A stretch of 46,715 nucleotides of DNA, from the NCBI GenBank assembly GCA_029266495.1, contig JAQSWS010000023.1, positions 1 through 46,715 on the forward strand, in the 5' to 3' direction. Positions 1 to 8,716 of the stretch are shown here, in pieces. The DNA comes from Rariglobus sp. (lineage in GTDB: Bacteria; Verrucomicrobiota; Verrucomicrobiia; Opitutales; Opitutaceae). The notes under the pieces were generated by a model that was not told the origin of the DNA, did not search any database, and was given only the letters and a program-made list of their open reading frames with translations. The position numbers and the translations under genes are program-made. Each line of letters opens with the position of its first letter. Positions within the stretch are counted from its first letter, which is position 1.

Positions 1-1207
1 GCATCTCGATCGCGCATTGAACTGCGTTGTGGGCGTGATCGAGGTTGGGCAAAGGCAGGCCGAAACCCGCGATGATGCCGTCGCCGGTAAAGTCGAGCAG
101 GCATCCCTGGTGGGCCTCGATGATGGGGCTCATGGCGGCGAGGTATTCGTTGATGAGCGCGATGACCTCCTGCGGTGAAAATGCCTCGCTGATCCGCGTG
201 TAGTTGCTCAGATCGCAAAAAATAACCGTCGCCACGCACTCCACGCCACCCAGGGCGGGCAACTGGCCGTCCTTCATCAAGGCGGTCGCGAGTTCACGGC
301 TTACATATAAGCCGAAGGTTTCGCGCAGCCGCTCCCGGTCGCGGAGGTGGCGCGCCATCGTGTCGAATTTTCCGGCGAGCAGGCCGAATTCGTCGCGTGA
401 CGGAGCGTGCAGGCGCGTATCGAGTTTGCCCTCTGAAATGGCCGAGGCGGCATCAAGGACGCGGGCGAGGGGGCGTTGCACCTGGCGGCGGACGACCAGC
501 GCGAGCAACAGCACCGCCACGATTGCCAGGCCAAAGACCGCCGAGCAAAACCGGATCACCTGCCAGCGGGTCTCCGCCAGCCGCAGCGCGAGCACGTCGA
601 CTCCCACGATGCCGATCACGCGGCCATCGGCGGTCTTGAGTGGCGCATAGGACGACTGCGTCTGGCCGAACTCGTCACCGTAAACCCGGTCCTCGACCGA
701 GACGCGTTCGAAGCCCCGCAACATAAAGGGCATCGCGGTGGCGTCATAGAGTTCACCCGGCTGCGCGACCCGGCTGGTTTTAGAGGCATCGAGCAAAAAC
801 GAGAGGCGCCCCGGCGTTTCCGTGGCTCGCAAGATATAGATCGAATCGATGTCGGCCTGTTGATCGACGATGCGCTGGAGCCGCCGGTGCAGGTCGTGGA
901 GCGCCGGGGAAAAAACATCGACCCCCGCAGGCGGGGGGATTCCTGCAACGGCATCGGCATCGATGCTCTCCGAGAGCGAGAGGGCGAGGGACTCGAGCCG
1001 GTTCTCAAAGGAGCGGAGGCGCGCGTCGACAATCGACCGGTAGGCAAACACGCCGACCCCGATGACGATCAACAACGCGGTGCAGCCGACAAGCGCGGCG
1101 ACTTTGAAATCGAAGCGACGCCACCAAGGCAGGCTGACCAACGCGTCGCGTCCGGAGCGGTCCAAGTCCGGAAATAAATCGGGTGCTGAATTGGGAACTT
1201 CGGTCAT
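1..1207 (-). CDS. Membrane-bound class III adenylate/guanylate cyclase (C-terminus beyond window)
   Basis: The minus-strand reading frame from ATG 1207-1205 gives about 402 residues and stays open to base 1, so the C-terminus is missing. A membrane segment at about 36-56 and a second at about 218-240 enclose an extracytoplasmic sensor region that looks Cache-like. A HAMP-like linker (about 243-293) leads into a class III nucleotide cyclase domain from about residue 325. The two metal-binding aspartates are visible: D332 in VIFCDLSNYT and D376 in DFTGDGIIAGFG. By family knowledge it would make cAMP (or cGMP) from the nucleoside triphosphate in response to an external signal. The determinants that separate adenylate from guanylate cyclases lie partly outside the window, so the substrate is not settled. 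It diverges from cimA. Confidence 0.9.
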   Translation of the reverse strand, partial: MTEVPNSAPDLFPDLDRSGRDALVSLPWWRRFDFKVAALVGCTALLIVIGVGVFAYRSIVDARLRSFENRLESLALSLSESIDADAVAGIPPPAGVDVFSPALHDLHRRLQRIVDQQADIDSIYILRATETPGRLSFLLDASKTSRVAQPGELYDATAMPFMLRGFERVSVEDRVYGDEFGQTQSSYAPLKTADGRVIGIVGVDVLALRLAETRWQVIRFCSAVFGLAIVAVLLLALVVRRQVQRPLARVLDAASAISEGKLDTRLHAPSRDEFGLLAGKFDTMARHLRDRERLRETFGLYVSRELATALMKDGQLPALGGVECVATVIFCDLSNYTRISEAFSPQEVIALINEYLAAMSPIIEAHQGCLLDFTGDGIIAGFGLPLPNLDHAHNAVQCAIEM

Positions 1208-1370
1208 TACAAGACGTGCGGCAAGGTCGGGATGGCTTAGGGTGGGATCCTAGGCACCACAAGCCGCCATTTGCAGCTGGATGGCTAAAAACAGGCGGGA
1301 GCTTCGCCATGCCGCAGGGTAAACCGCCGCTTGCCAGCGGGCATTACAGACGCAAACCTCGTTCCTCCTC
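1208..1370. other. Divergent intergenic region between cyclase and cimA
   Basis: This 163-base gap separates two divergently transcribed genes and must hold both promoters. I see no convincing -35/-10 pair and no riboswitch class I can name. The cimA start is preceded by the pyrimidine-rich GTTCCTCCTC rather than a Shine-Dalgarno sequence. Short GC-rich inverted segments are present around 1290-1345 but are not long enough to call. Confidence 0.4.
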
Positions 1371-2936
1371 ATGAGTTCCGCCGTTAAAATTTACGACACC
1401 ACCTTGCGCGATGGCACGCAGGGCGAAGGCATCAGCTTCTCGGTTACCGACAAACTCTTGATTACGGAGAAGCTCGACCAGTTTGGCGTGGACTACATCG
1501 AGGGTGGCTTCCCCGGATCCAATCCGCGCGATATCACCTACTTCCAGGAGGCGCAGAAACTGAAGCTCAAGCACGCCCGGCTCGCCGCCTTCGGTTCCAC
1601 GCGACGCGCCGGGGTGAAAGCCTCCGAGGACGCCCAGTTGAAGACCCTCCTCGACAGCGGCATGCCGGTCCTGACGATCGTTGGCAAAACCTGGACTCTT
1701 CACGTCACCGAAATCATCCGCACCACGCTCGAGGAAAACCTCGCGATGATCGAGGACTCCGCCCGTTACCTCACTGCCCAGGGCCGTGAGGTCATCTACG
1801 ACGCCGAGCACTTTTTCGACGGCTACCGCGCCAATCCCGACTACGCCCTCCAGACCCTCGCCGCCGCCATCCGGGGCGGGGCGGGCAATCTCTCCCTTTG
1901 CGACACCAACGGCGGCACGCTCGTCGACGATTTCAAAACCATCGTTTCCCGCGTCGTGAAAGAGTTCGGCGGCGACAAGGTCGGCGTGCATTGCCACAAC
2001 GACAGCGGCCTCGGCGTGGCGCTTACGCTTGCCGGCGTCGGTGCCGGTGCGTCCCTCGTGCAAGGCACCGCCAACGGTTACGGCGAACGCACGGGCAACG
2101 CCAACCTGTTCACCGTCCTGCCAAGCCTCTTCCTGAAGATGGGCCGCACCGCCCGCTGCGCCGCCAACCTGGGCGAGCTTCGCGAACTGTCGCTCTATTT
2201 TGACGAACTCGCCAATCTCAAGCCCGACACCAAGGCGCCTTACATCGGCGCGTCGGCCTTTGCGCACAAAGGCGGACTCCACGCCAACGCCGCGCAAAAG
2301 GTGAAGTCCTCCTACGAGCACATCGACCCGTCGCTCGTCGGCAACCGCACGCGTGTGCTGGTCTCCGACATGGCCGGCCGTTCCAGCATTGCGATGAAGG
2401 CGAAGGAACTCGGGCTCGATCTCGACGAGAAATCGCCCGCGATGAAAACCCTCATCGACGAGCTCAAGGAACTCGAGTTCCGCGGCTACGAGTTCGAGGC
2501 GGCGGACGCCTCGCTCAAGCTGCTCATCGCCCGCGCGCTCGGCCAGGCGAAGACTTTTTTTGAAGTCGAAGGCTACCGTGTGACCGTCGAGCGCCGCGCC
2601 GGCCAGCTTGTCGCCGAAGCCACCGTAAAATTGAAGGTCAACGGCCAGCCGGTCCACACCGTCGCCGAGTGCACGGGCCCGGTGGGCGCACTCGACAAGG
2701 CCCTGCGGGTCGCGCTCGAAGGCGTTTATCCGCAACTCAAGGAACTCGAACTCCGCGACTACAAGGTGCGCATCCTCGACAGCCGCGCCGGAGCCAACGC
2801 CCGCACCCGCGTTTTCATTGAGAGCGGCGACGGCAGGGAGATCTGGGGAACGGTCGGTGTGAGCGACAACGTGATCGACGCCTCGTGGGAGGCGCTCACC
2901 GACGCGGTGAACTACAAGTTGATCCAGGCGGGTTGA
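1371..2936 (+). CDS. cimA: (R)-citramalate synthase
   Basis: This 521-residue protein belongs to the isopropylmalate/citramalate/homocitrate synthase family. The N-terminal TIM barrel carries the DTTLRDGTQGEG signature (residues 9-20, with R13 and D14 in the catalytic/metal site) and the metal-binding HCHND motif (H207, H209). The C-terminal third (about 385-515) matches the LeuA-type allosteric domain. The start, the GGFPGSNPRD stretch and the total length fit the TIGR00977-type CimA group better than LeuA. That group condenses acetyl-CoA with pyruvate to citramalate, the threonine-independent entry to isoleucine. The regulatory domain suggests isoleucine feedback. It stands alone, with an inverted repeat directly after the stop codon. 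A homocitrate- or isopropylmalate-synthase role is less likely but cannot be ruled out from sequence alone. Confidence 0.9.
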   Translation: MSSAVKIYDTTLRDGTQGEGISFSVTDKLLITEKLDQFGVDYIEGGFPGSNPRDITYFQEAQKLKLKHARLAAFGSTRRAGVKASEDAQLKTLLDSGMPVLTIVGKTWTLHVTEIIRTTLEENLAMIEDSARYLTAQGREVIYDAEHFFDGYRANPDYALQTLAAAIRGGAGNLSLCDTNGGTLVDDFKTIVSRVVKEFGGDKVGVHCHNDSGLGVALTLAGVGAGASLVQGTANGYGERTGNANLFTVLPSLFLKMGRTARCAANLGELRELSLYFDELANLKPDTKAPYIGASAFAHKGGLHANAAQKVKSSYEHIDPSLVGNRTRVLVSDMAGRSSIAMKAKELGLDLDEKSPAMKTLIDELKELEFRGYEFEAADASLKLLIARALGQAKTFFEVEGYRVTVERRAGQLVAEATVKLKVNGQPVHTVAECTGPVGALDKALRVALEGVYPQLKELELRDYKVRILDSRAGANARTRVFIESGDGREIWGTVGVSDNVIDASWEALTDAVNYKLIQAG

Positions 2937-2963
2937 GTAGCGCAGGCTTCCTGCCTGCGCTAC
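2937..2963. repeat. 11-bp perfect inverted repeat directly after cimA
   Basis: The arms GTAGCGCAGGC (2937-2947) and GCCTGCGCTAC (2953-2963) pair perfectly around the 5-base loop TTCCT, starting at the first base after the cimA stop codon. No T-run follows immediately; a short one lies at about 2979-2984, so it is a poor intrinsic terminator. It could be a dispersed extragenic palindrome. Confidence 0.6.
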
Positions 2964-3024
2964 CCTTCGGTCCGCCGTTTTTTCCATTGGCCCCGGCGGC
3001 GCGCGCTGTTGTCCTCGCGTTTCC

Positions 3025-4179
3025 ATGAAGCGCGCCCTGCTGTTGTTTTTCGCCATCGCCCTGCTCGCCGCGGGGCTTGTCTGGTTCCTCCGGCGTTCGC
3101 AGCAAAGCACGAACGCGGCGCGCACGGCGTTCACCTACCTGAAGCCGCAGCCGCGGGATCTCCGGCAGACGCTCACGCTCAACGGCACGATCAGTCCCGT
3201 TCTCTCGACCGACATCAAGTCCGAGGTCAACGGCCGCATCTCCGCCGTGCACGTCAATGCCGGTGACACCGTCAAGGCCGGCCAGCTCCTGGTCGAACTG
3301 GATGCCGGTTCGCTGCGTGCGCAAATCGACAGCGCCCGCCTCGGGATCGCCTCCGCGAAACTGCGCGTGACACGCGCCCGCCAGGAGTTCGATCGCATGA
3401 CCACCCTCGGCAAGCGCGAGTTCGTCAACGCCAAGGAACTCGAGAACGCCGAGACCGACTACCAGCTCGCGAACAACGACCTTGAAATGCAGGGTGCGCA
3501 GCTCCGCGTCCTTGAGGACAACCTTAAGAAGACCTCCATCCTTGCGCCTTACGACGGCACGGTCCTCAACGTCGCGGCCCGCCTCGGGACGGTGGTCACC
3601 GGCGCCGAGAGCGGACGCGAGGGCAACACCTTGATGGAACTTGCCGACCTCACCCGGCTCCGGGTCGAGGCCAACATCAACGAAATCGACGTCTCGGCGA
3701 TCAGCCTCGGCATGCCGGTGGACATCACCTTCGAGTCCGTGCGCGACCTGAAGGCCGCCGGGCGCATCACCTTTATCTCGCCTGCCGCCGCCCGCAGTGG
3801 CGGCAACGGCGGGGCGGGCGGCTCCCCGGGCGGCGGCGGCAATTCCTCCCGTGAATTCCCTTTGCAGATCTCCGTCGAGGAAGCCGGCTCGCGGGTGAAG
3901 CCCGGGATGACCGCACGCGTGCAGATTGAGACCGGCCGGGCCGTGCAGGCCCTCTCGCTTGAAATTGGCGCCGTGTTCATCGACTTCGAAACGGACGAGG
4001 CCTTCGTGTTTGTCCGCCAGCCGCCGGGCGAGCCGGTGAAGCGCAAGGTCGTCATCGGCGTGCGTGACGGCACCTACGTGGAAATCAAAGGCGGCCTCAC
4101 CGCCGCGGAAGAGGTATCGCAACAGCGACCCTCGTCCGATCGTCGCAAGTCCACCGAGCGCGTCGCGAAAACCGACTGA
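3025..4179 (+). CDS. MacA/HlyD-type periplasmic adaptor of an ABC efflux system
   Basis: This 384-residue protein has an N-terminal membrane anchor (about 4-24). A split biotinyl-lipoyl domain follows, with the VNGRISAVHVNAGDTVKAGQ half at about 72-91 and its partner around ILAPYDGTVLNVAARLG. A coiled-coil hairpin (about 95-170) and beta-barrel and membrane-proximal domains complete it. In the family it bridges an inner-membrane transporter to an outer-membrane channel. A glycine/serine-rich insertion at about residues 258-276 interrupts the beta-barrel region. The ATPase and permease genes follow within 6 bases, so these form one MacAB-like operon; no TolC gene lies here. The ATG is preceded by GCGTTTCC and has no Shine-Dalgarno sequence. 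The transported substrate cannot be told. Confidence 0.9.
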   Translation: MKRALLLFFAIALLAAGLVWFLRRSQQSTNAARTAFTYLKPQPRDLRQTLTLNGTISPVLSTDIKSEVNGRISAVHVNAGDTVKAGQLLVELDAGSLRAQIDSARLGIASAKLRVTRARQEFDRMTTLGKREFVNAKELENAETDYQLANNDLEMQGAQLRVLEDNLKKTSILAPYDGTVLNVAARLGTVVTGAESGREGNTLMELADLTRLRVEANINEIDVSAISLGMPVDITFESVRDLKAAGRITFISPAAARSGGNGGAGGSPGGGGNSSREFPLQISVEEAGSRVKPGMTARVQIETGRAVQALSLEIGAVFIDFETDEAFVFVRQPPGEPVKRKVVIGVRDGTYVEIKGGLTAAEEVSQQRPSSDRRKSTERVAKTD

Positions 4180-4185
4180 GCCGCG

Positions 4186-4869
4186 ATGTCCGCCGACGTC
4201 ATCCGCTTTGCCGGCGTCTGCAAACGCTACCCGATGGGCGAGACCATCGTGAACGCGCTCGTCGACGCTTCGTTCACCATCCGCGAAGGCGATTTCGTTT
4301 CCATCCTCGGCCCGTCGGGCTCGGGCAAGTCCACGCTCATGCACCTGCTGGGCTTCCTCGATTCGCCGACGTCCGGGGAGATTTTGTTTGAGGACCGTCC
4401 GATTGCGGAAATTTCCCCCGACCAGCGGGCGCGCATCCGTGCCGAAAAAATCGGCTTCGTGTTCCAGGCGTTCAACCTGCTTCCCCGCATGGACGTGTTT
4501 GCGAACACGCGCCTGCCGCTCACGTATCATCCGCGTCCGCCGGCGGACGCCGCGGCGCGCATCTGGAACGCGCTTGAACTGGTCGACATGAAAAACCGCG
4601 CGCATCACCGCCCCGGCCAGTTGTCGGGCGGACAACGGCAGCGCGTGGCGATTGCGCGCGCGTTGGTGAACGAGCCGCGCATTCTCCTGGCGGACGAGCC
4701 CACGGGCAACCTCGACAGCCGCACCGCCGCGACGATCCTGGACCTGTTCACCGAGTTGAACCGGCAGGGGCGCACCATCGTGCTGGTGACGCACGACCCG
4801 AAGATCGCCGCGTATTCCCGGAGGCAGATCCACGTGATGGACGGGCGCATCATCCGCGACGACGCATGA
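4186..4869 (+). CDS. MacB/LolD-type ABC transporter ATPase
   Basis: This 227-residue cytoplasmic ATP-binding subunit has Walker A GPSGSGKST (42-50), a Q-loop at VFQAFNLLPR, the signature LSGGQRQR, Walker B ILLADEPTGNLD with the catalytic glutamate, and an H-loop in LVTHDPK. Together these match the LolD/MacB/FtsE-like group that works with FtsX-type permeases. It lies 6 bases after the adaptor gene and overlaps the permease gene by 4 bases (ATGA). It should therefore power mechanotransmission through the adaptor rather than classical substrate import. Confidence 0.93.
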   Translation: MSADVIRFAGVCKRYPMGETIVNALVDASFTIREGDFVSILGPSGSGKSTLMHLLGFLDSPTSGEILFEDRPIAEISPDQRARIRAEKIGFVFQAFNLLPRMDVFANTRLPLTYHPRPPADAAARIWNALELVDMKNRAHHRPGQLSGGQRQRVAIARALVNEPRILLADEPTGNLDSRTAATILDLFTELNRQGRTIVLVTHDPKIAAYSRRQIHVMDGRIIRDDA

Positions 4870-6092
4870 ACCTGTTCTCCGGCATCCTCAACGGACTCGG
4901 CGAGATCTGGGCGCACAAGCTGCGGTCATTTTTGACGATGCTGTGCGTGATGCTGGGCGTCATGTCGATGGTGGTGACCACGGGTTTAGTCGAAGGCATG
5001 TTCGCGAGCTGGAGCACCTCGCTCGAAGAAGGCGGCGGCGTGGAAAAAATTTCCGGCGTCCCCAAGGAGGTGGGCATGCGGCAGCAACCGTTCCGCGCGC
5101 TGTCGCCGGGCTTCACGCTGGACGACGAGCAGGCGTTGCGCCGGCTGCTGCCGGACCTTGCGCAGATCTCGCCGGAACTGGACGTGACGGTGAAGTTTCA
5201 ACGCCGTGGCAAAAGCCACTCCGGCCGCCTGCAAGGCGTGCGGAACGACATTTTTGCGATCAACCGCTACGAGATCGAAGAGGGTCGGATGTTTGCCGAT
5301 ATCGACATGGCCGACCGGGCGGAGGTGATCGTGCTGGGCACGCAGGTCGTGGACGCGCTGTTCGAAAAGAATGAACCCGTGGTGGGCGGATGGGTGGAGG
5401 TGGACGGCCGGCCCATGCGCGTGATCGGCGTGCTCAAGCATTACGAAACGTTCTACGACGACTACAACGTGCTCGGCTGGAAGAACCAGATCGCGTTCGT
5501 GCCGATCACGACGATGCAGCATAAGCTCAAGCCCGGAGTGGCGTTGAGCTGGCTGAACATGAAGGCGGCAAGGCTTTCCCAAGTGGGCGAACTGGTTGAC
5601 GCGGCGACTAACATTCTTGGGCACCGGCACCGCGGCATCGAGGATTTCAGGGTGAAGACCAACGAGGAGCAGCTCGCCTCCTTTGCGCGGACGAAGGCGA
5701 GTTTCTACTTTTTCGCGGCGGGCATTGCGGGAATTTCGCTGCTGGTGAGCGGAATCGGCATCATGAATCTCATGCTCGCCTCCATCAACGAGCGCGTGCG
5801 TGAGATTGGCATACGCAAGGCGCTCGGGGCGACCGGACGCAACATCTTCAGCCAGTTCGTGGCGGAGGCGGTGGCCTTGAGTCTTTTCGGAGGCATCCTG
5901 GGCGTGGGCGTGGCAGTGGGGGTCATCCTGATGCTCAAGGCGATGCTGCCTCCGGGATTGGCGCCGTTGTTGTCAGCCTCGGCTTTCGTGGTGGGCTTCA
6001 CGTTCAGCGTGGTGGTCGGCATCATCGCGGGAATTTATCCGGCCCTGCAGGCGTCCAAGTTGGATCCAATCGACGCGCTGCGTTACGAATAG
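4866..6092 (+). CDS. MacB-like ABC transporter permease (FtsX/MacB fold)
   Basis: This 408-residue protein has the MacB/FtsX layout. A first membrane helix (about 17-38, after KLRSF) is followed by a large periplasmic domain (about 40-275) with MacB_PCD character. Three helices then lie at about 278-300, 325-350 and 370-395. The conserved cytoplasmic stretch INERVREIGIRKALGAT sits between helices 2 and 3, and the ending ASKLDPIDALRYE is typical. The ATGA overlap with the ATPase gene implies translational coupling. By family it exports peptides, lipids or small amphiphiles from the periplasm through the adaptor; the cargo is unknown. Confidence 0.92.
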   Translation: MNLFSGILNGLGEIWAHKLRSFLTMLCVMLGVMSMVVTTGLVEGMFASWSTSLEEGGGVEKISGVPKEVGMRQQPFRALSPGFTLDDEQALRRLLPDLAQISPELDVTVKFQRRGKSHSGRLQGVRNDIFAINRYEIEEGRMFADIDMADRAEVIVLGTQVVDALFEKNEPVVGGWVEVDGRPMRVIGVLKHYETFYDDYNVLGWKNQIAFVPITTMQHKLKPGVALSWLNMKAARLSQVGELVDAATNILGHRHRGIEDFRVKTNEEQLASFARTKASFYFFAAGIAGISLLVSGIGIMNLMLASINERVREIGIRKALGATGRNIFSQFVAEAVALSLFGGILGVGVAVGVILMLKAMLPPGLAPLLSASAFVVGFTFSVVVGIIAGIYPALQASKLDPIDALRYE

Positions 6093-6096
6093 CCTC

Positions 6097-6516
6097 ATGT
6101 CCGTTCATCAAGCCACGCTTGCAATCCACACGTCCGGCCAGGGCACGCAGGAGATCACCGATGCGGTTGCGCAGGAGGTGGCCCGCAGCGGGTTGAAGAC
6201 GGGCGTCGTCACGATGTTTTGCCAGCACACGAGTTGTTCGCTCGTCATCATGGAAAACGCAGATCCGACGGCGCGGCACGATCTGGAAGCGTGGTTGAAC
6301 CGTCTCGTGCCGGAGAACGACCGGCATTTTCAGCATACGCAGGAAGGGCCCGATGACATGCCGAGCCACATCAAGATGGCGCTTACGCGGACGAGCGAAA
6401 GCGTGCCCTTTGCGAAGGGCCGCATGCTCCTCGGCACCTGGCAGGGGATTTTCCTGTGGGAACACCGCCGCGCTCCGCATACGCGGCGCGTGGTGGTGAC
6501 GGTGCTCGGGGAGTGA
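6097..6516 (+). CDS. YjbQ-family (UPF0047) protein
   Basis: This 139-residue single-domain protein has the family marks: FCQHTSCSLVIMENADP in the first half, the conserved HIK of PSHIKMALT, and LGTWQGIFLWEHR near the end. The conserved histidines line the site seen in family structures. Some members show weak thiamin-phosphate-synthase activity, but the physiological role is unsettled. It starts 4 bases after the permease gene, so it is probably co-transcribed with the export operon. It is a widespread housekeeping family, so the link may be only positional. It converges on the small HTH gene across the palindrome at 6554-6590. Confidence 0.9.
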   Translation: MSVHQATLAIHTSGQGTQEITDAVAQEVARSGLKTGVVTMFCQHTSCSLVIMENADPTARHDLEAWLNRLVPENDRHFQHTQEGPDDMPSHIKMALTRTSESVPFAKGRMLLGTWQGIFLWEHRRAPHTRRVVVTVLGE

Positions 6517-6553
6517 TCCGTTGATCGGCAGGTCGTTGATGCATTCCCGGTCA

Positions 6554-6590
6554 CCAATCAATAAGTTCGTAATACGAACTTATTGATTGG
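6554..6590. repeat. 37-bp perfect palindrome covering the 3' end of the HTH gene
   Basis: Two 18-base arms (6554-6571 and 6573-6590) are exact reverse complements around the single base 6572. The centre is GTTCGTAATACGAAC (6565-6579). The right arm contains the last two codons and the TAA stop (6582-6580, minus) of the HTH gene. There is no T-run on either side, so it is not a standard intrinsic terminator, though it could form a very stable RNA hairpin. The same 15-base core, inverted, lies just upstream of the same gene. Confidence 0.85.
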
Positions 6591-6954
6591 CCTGATCCTT
6601 GACGGATGCATTGAGGCGGTGGCCGAGCCATATCAACAATTGGAGTGTGCGTTCCGCGTCGGGCATTGCGGTATTGCGATCGAAATACTCGCCGACGCGG
6701 GCGCGATGAAGATCCAGTTCCCTCGCTAGGTTCGCACGATCACCCCGGCGTTTGAGGTGAGGTTTGACCGCGGCAGCAATCGCGTTCCAGAGGGGAGTCT
6801 CCGCGCTTGGCCGCAAGGTTGCTCCACGCCGCGAACGGGGTTTGCGGGCATCAACGCGTTTACGTGCTTCTTTCGCCAATTCACGCGCCGCCAGTTCGAT
6901 CACTGCGGCAATGCCAAATAAGGCGGTTAAACGGGGGTGAGAGAAAGGTTCCAT
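6580..6954 (-). CDS. Small XRE-like helix-turn-helix protein
   Basis: This 124-residue protein has no family that I can name with certainty. Residues 74-95 form a recognisable helix-turn-helix (LARELDLHRARVGEYF) of XRE/Cro type. It is followed by PDAERTLQLLIWL, which fits the usual last helices of that fold. The N-terminal part (12-30) is an alanine/leucine-rich helix, then a basic linker (28-44). The gene is bracketed by two palindromes with an identical inverted 15-bp core: one starts 3 bases before its ATG, the other covers its stop codon. I infer an autoregulatory DNA-binding protein, or the only gene of a small mobile or selfish unit. Neighbours on both sides are ordinary metabolic genes. 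Confidence 0.75.
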   Translation of the reverse strand: MEPFSHPRLTALFGIAAVIELAARELAKEARKRVDARKPRSRRGATLRPSAETPLWNAIAAAVKPHLKRRGDRANLARELDLHRARVGEYFDRNTAMPDAERTLQLLIWLGHRLNASVKDQANQ

Positions 6955-6957
6955 TCA

Positions 6958-6976
6958 TTGTTCGTATTACGAACAA
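6958..6976. promoter_or_regulatory. Palindromic operator-like site upstream of the HTH gene
   Basis: TTGTTCGTA-T-TACGAACAA is a perfect 19-base palindrome lying 3 bases upstream of the ATG (minus strand). Its 15-base core (6960-6974) is the exact reverse complement of the core at 6565-6579. A protein bound here would cover the likely promoter/translation start region. Autorepression by the adjacent HTH protein is inference. Confidence 0.65.
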
Positions 6977-7045
6977 ATAGGTCCGGGCAATACTCATTGA
7001 GAATATGGGCCGGCGGACAGGGGCGGGGGAGCGTTGGGGCGGGGT

Positions 7046-8716
7046 TTACGCCTTGGCTTTTTCGGCGGCGGCGGTGATGCCGCCGGGGAGGCAGGCGCCG
7101 CAGCCGTTCACGAAGAAGTCGTTGCCCTTGTTGTCCACCAGGATGAACGCGGGGAAATCGACCACGTCGATCTTCCACACGGCTTCCATGCCGAGTTCGG
7201 GGTATTCCAACACTTCGACTTTCTTGATGTTTTCCTTCGCGAGGATGGCGGCGGGTCCGCCGATGCTGCCGAGGTAAAAGCCGCCATGGTCCTTGCAGGC
7301 CTTCGTGACCTGCGGGCTGCGGTTGCCCTTGGCGAGCATCACCATCGAGCCGCCGAGCGATTGAAAGAGATCGACGTAGCTGTCCATGCGCCCGGCGGTG
7401 GTGGGGCCGAAACTGCCGCTCGCATAACCCTTCGGGGTCTTGGCGGGGCCGGCGTAGTAGACCGGATGGTTTTTGAAATACTCGGGTAACCCTTGGCCGG
7501 CATCGACGCGCTCTTTGAGTTTGGAGTGGGCGATATCGCGGGCGACGACGAGCGGACCATTGAGGAGCACGCGCGTGGTCACGGGATGCTTCGACAGCTC
7601 GGCGAGAATCGCGGGCATCGGCTGGTTGAGGTCGATGCGCACCACGTGGTCGTCTTTGATCGTGCGTTCGCTCGCGGGAATGAAGCGGCCCGGATTGGTT
7701 TCGAGCTTCTCGAGCCAGATGCCGCTTTTATTGATCTTGGCCTTGATGTTGCGGTCGGCGGAGCAGGAAACGCCGAGGCCGACGGGGCAGCTCGCGCCGT
7801 GACGGGGCAGTCGGATGACGCGCACATCGAGGGCGAAATATTTTCCGCCGAACTGGGCGCCGATACCGCTGCTTTGAGCAATTTTGAGGACGAGCTTCTC
7901 CGTCTCCAAATCGCGGAAGGCGCGGCCTTCGTTGTTCCCGGTGGTGGGGAGGTGATCGAGGTATTTGGCGGAGGCGAGCTTGACGGTTTTCAGGCAGGCC
8001 TCGGCGCTGGTGCCGCCGATGACGAGGGCGAGGTGGTAGGGCGGGCAGGCGGCGGTGCCGAGATAGGACAGTTTGTCGGTGACGAACTTTTCGAGGCCCT
8101 TGGGATTGAGCAACGCCTTGGTTTCCTGAAAGAGGAACGTCTTGTTGGCCGAGCCGCCGCCCTTGGCGACGAAGAGGAATTTGTAGTCGGAGCCTTCGGT
8201 GGCGTAGAGATCGATCTGCGCCGGCAGGTTGGTGCCGGTGTTGACCTCATTGAACATGTCGAGCGGAGCGGTCTGCGAATAGCGGAGGTTTTCCCTGGTG
8301 TAGGTTTCGTAGATGCCTTTGGAGATAAATTCGGCGTCGTTGGCGCCGGTCCAGACTTGCTGGCCTTTTTTGGCGACGACGGTGGCGGTGCCGGTGTCCT
8401 GACAGAAGGGGAGGATGCCTTCGGCGGAGATCTCGGCGTTCTTCAGGAGGGTGGTGGCGACGTAGCGGTCGTTGGCGGAGGCCTCGGGATCGTCGAGGAT
8501 GGCGGCGACTTGTGCGAGGTGCTTGGGGCGAAGAAGAAAGGACGTGTCACGCATCGCCTGTTGCGCGAGGAAGGCGAGCACCTCGGGATCGATCTTGAGG
8601 ATTTCACGGCCTTCAAAGCTCGTGGTGGAGACACCTTCGGTGGAGAGCAGGCGATACTCGGTGTCGTCAGGGCCGAGCGGGAACGGGTCTTGGTAGGAGA
8701 AAGCGGGCGTGGCCAT
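7046..8716 (-). CDS. fumA: Class I fumarate hydratase (iron-sulfur, FumA/FumB type)
   Basis: This 556-residue protein matches single-chain class I fumarase, which hydrates fumarate to malate with an oxygen-labile [4Fe-4S] cluster. The three cluster cysteines are visible: C105 in [10 protein letters not shown]224 in TAACPPYH and C318 in [11 protein letters not shown]. The C-terminal beta domain contains [18 protein letters not shown] 8716 was chosen because the frame runs upstream only through unconserved sequence to a TTG at 8881. It follows kdsD on the same strand after a 233-base gap with a diverged inverted repeat. A second, unrelated fumarase (fumC) lies in this window at 35577. Confidence 0.93.
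   Translation of the reverse strand: MATPAFSYQDPFPLGPDDTEYRLLSTEGVSTTSFEGREILKIDPEVLAFLAQQAMRDTSFLLRPKHLAQVAAILDDPEASANDRYVATTLLKNAEISAEGILPFCQDTGTATVVAKKGQQVWTGANDAEFISKGIYETYTRENLRYSQTAPLDMFNEVNTGTNLPAQIDLYATEGSDYKFLFVAKGGGSANKTFLFQETKALLNPKGLEKFVTDKLSYLGTAACPPYHLALVIGGTSAEACLKTVKLASAKYLDHLPTTGNNEGRAFRDLETEKLVLKIAQSSGIGAQFGGKYFALDVRVIRLPRHGASCPVGLGVSCSADRNIKAKINKSGIWLEKLETNPGRFIPASERTIKDDHVVRIDLNQPMPAILAELSKHPVTTRVLLNGPLVVARDIAHSKLKERVDAGQGLPEYFKNHPVYYAGPAKTPKGYASGSFGPTTAGRMDSYVDLFQSLGGSMVMLAKGNRSPQVTKACKDHGGFYLGSIGGPAAILAKENIKKVEVLEYPELGMEAVWKIDVVDFPAFILVDNKGNDFFVNGCGACLPGGITAAAEKAKA

Noticed and set aside
1236-1370. Riboswitch or attenuator upstream of cimA
   Set aside because: Some short paired segments exist, but no conserved riboswitch core, leader peptide or terminator/antiterminator pair could be traced.
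1344-3134. 596-codon minus-strand frame opposite cimA
   Set aside because: It is the antisense shadow of a well-conserved gene; the translation is low in family-like motifs and reflects the GC-rich third codon position.
2896-4833. 645-codon minus-strand frame opposite the export operon
   Set aside because: It spans two clear plus-strand genes, with composition typical of antisense frames (many His/Arg/Gly/Val) and no domain signal.
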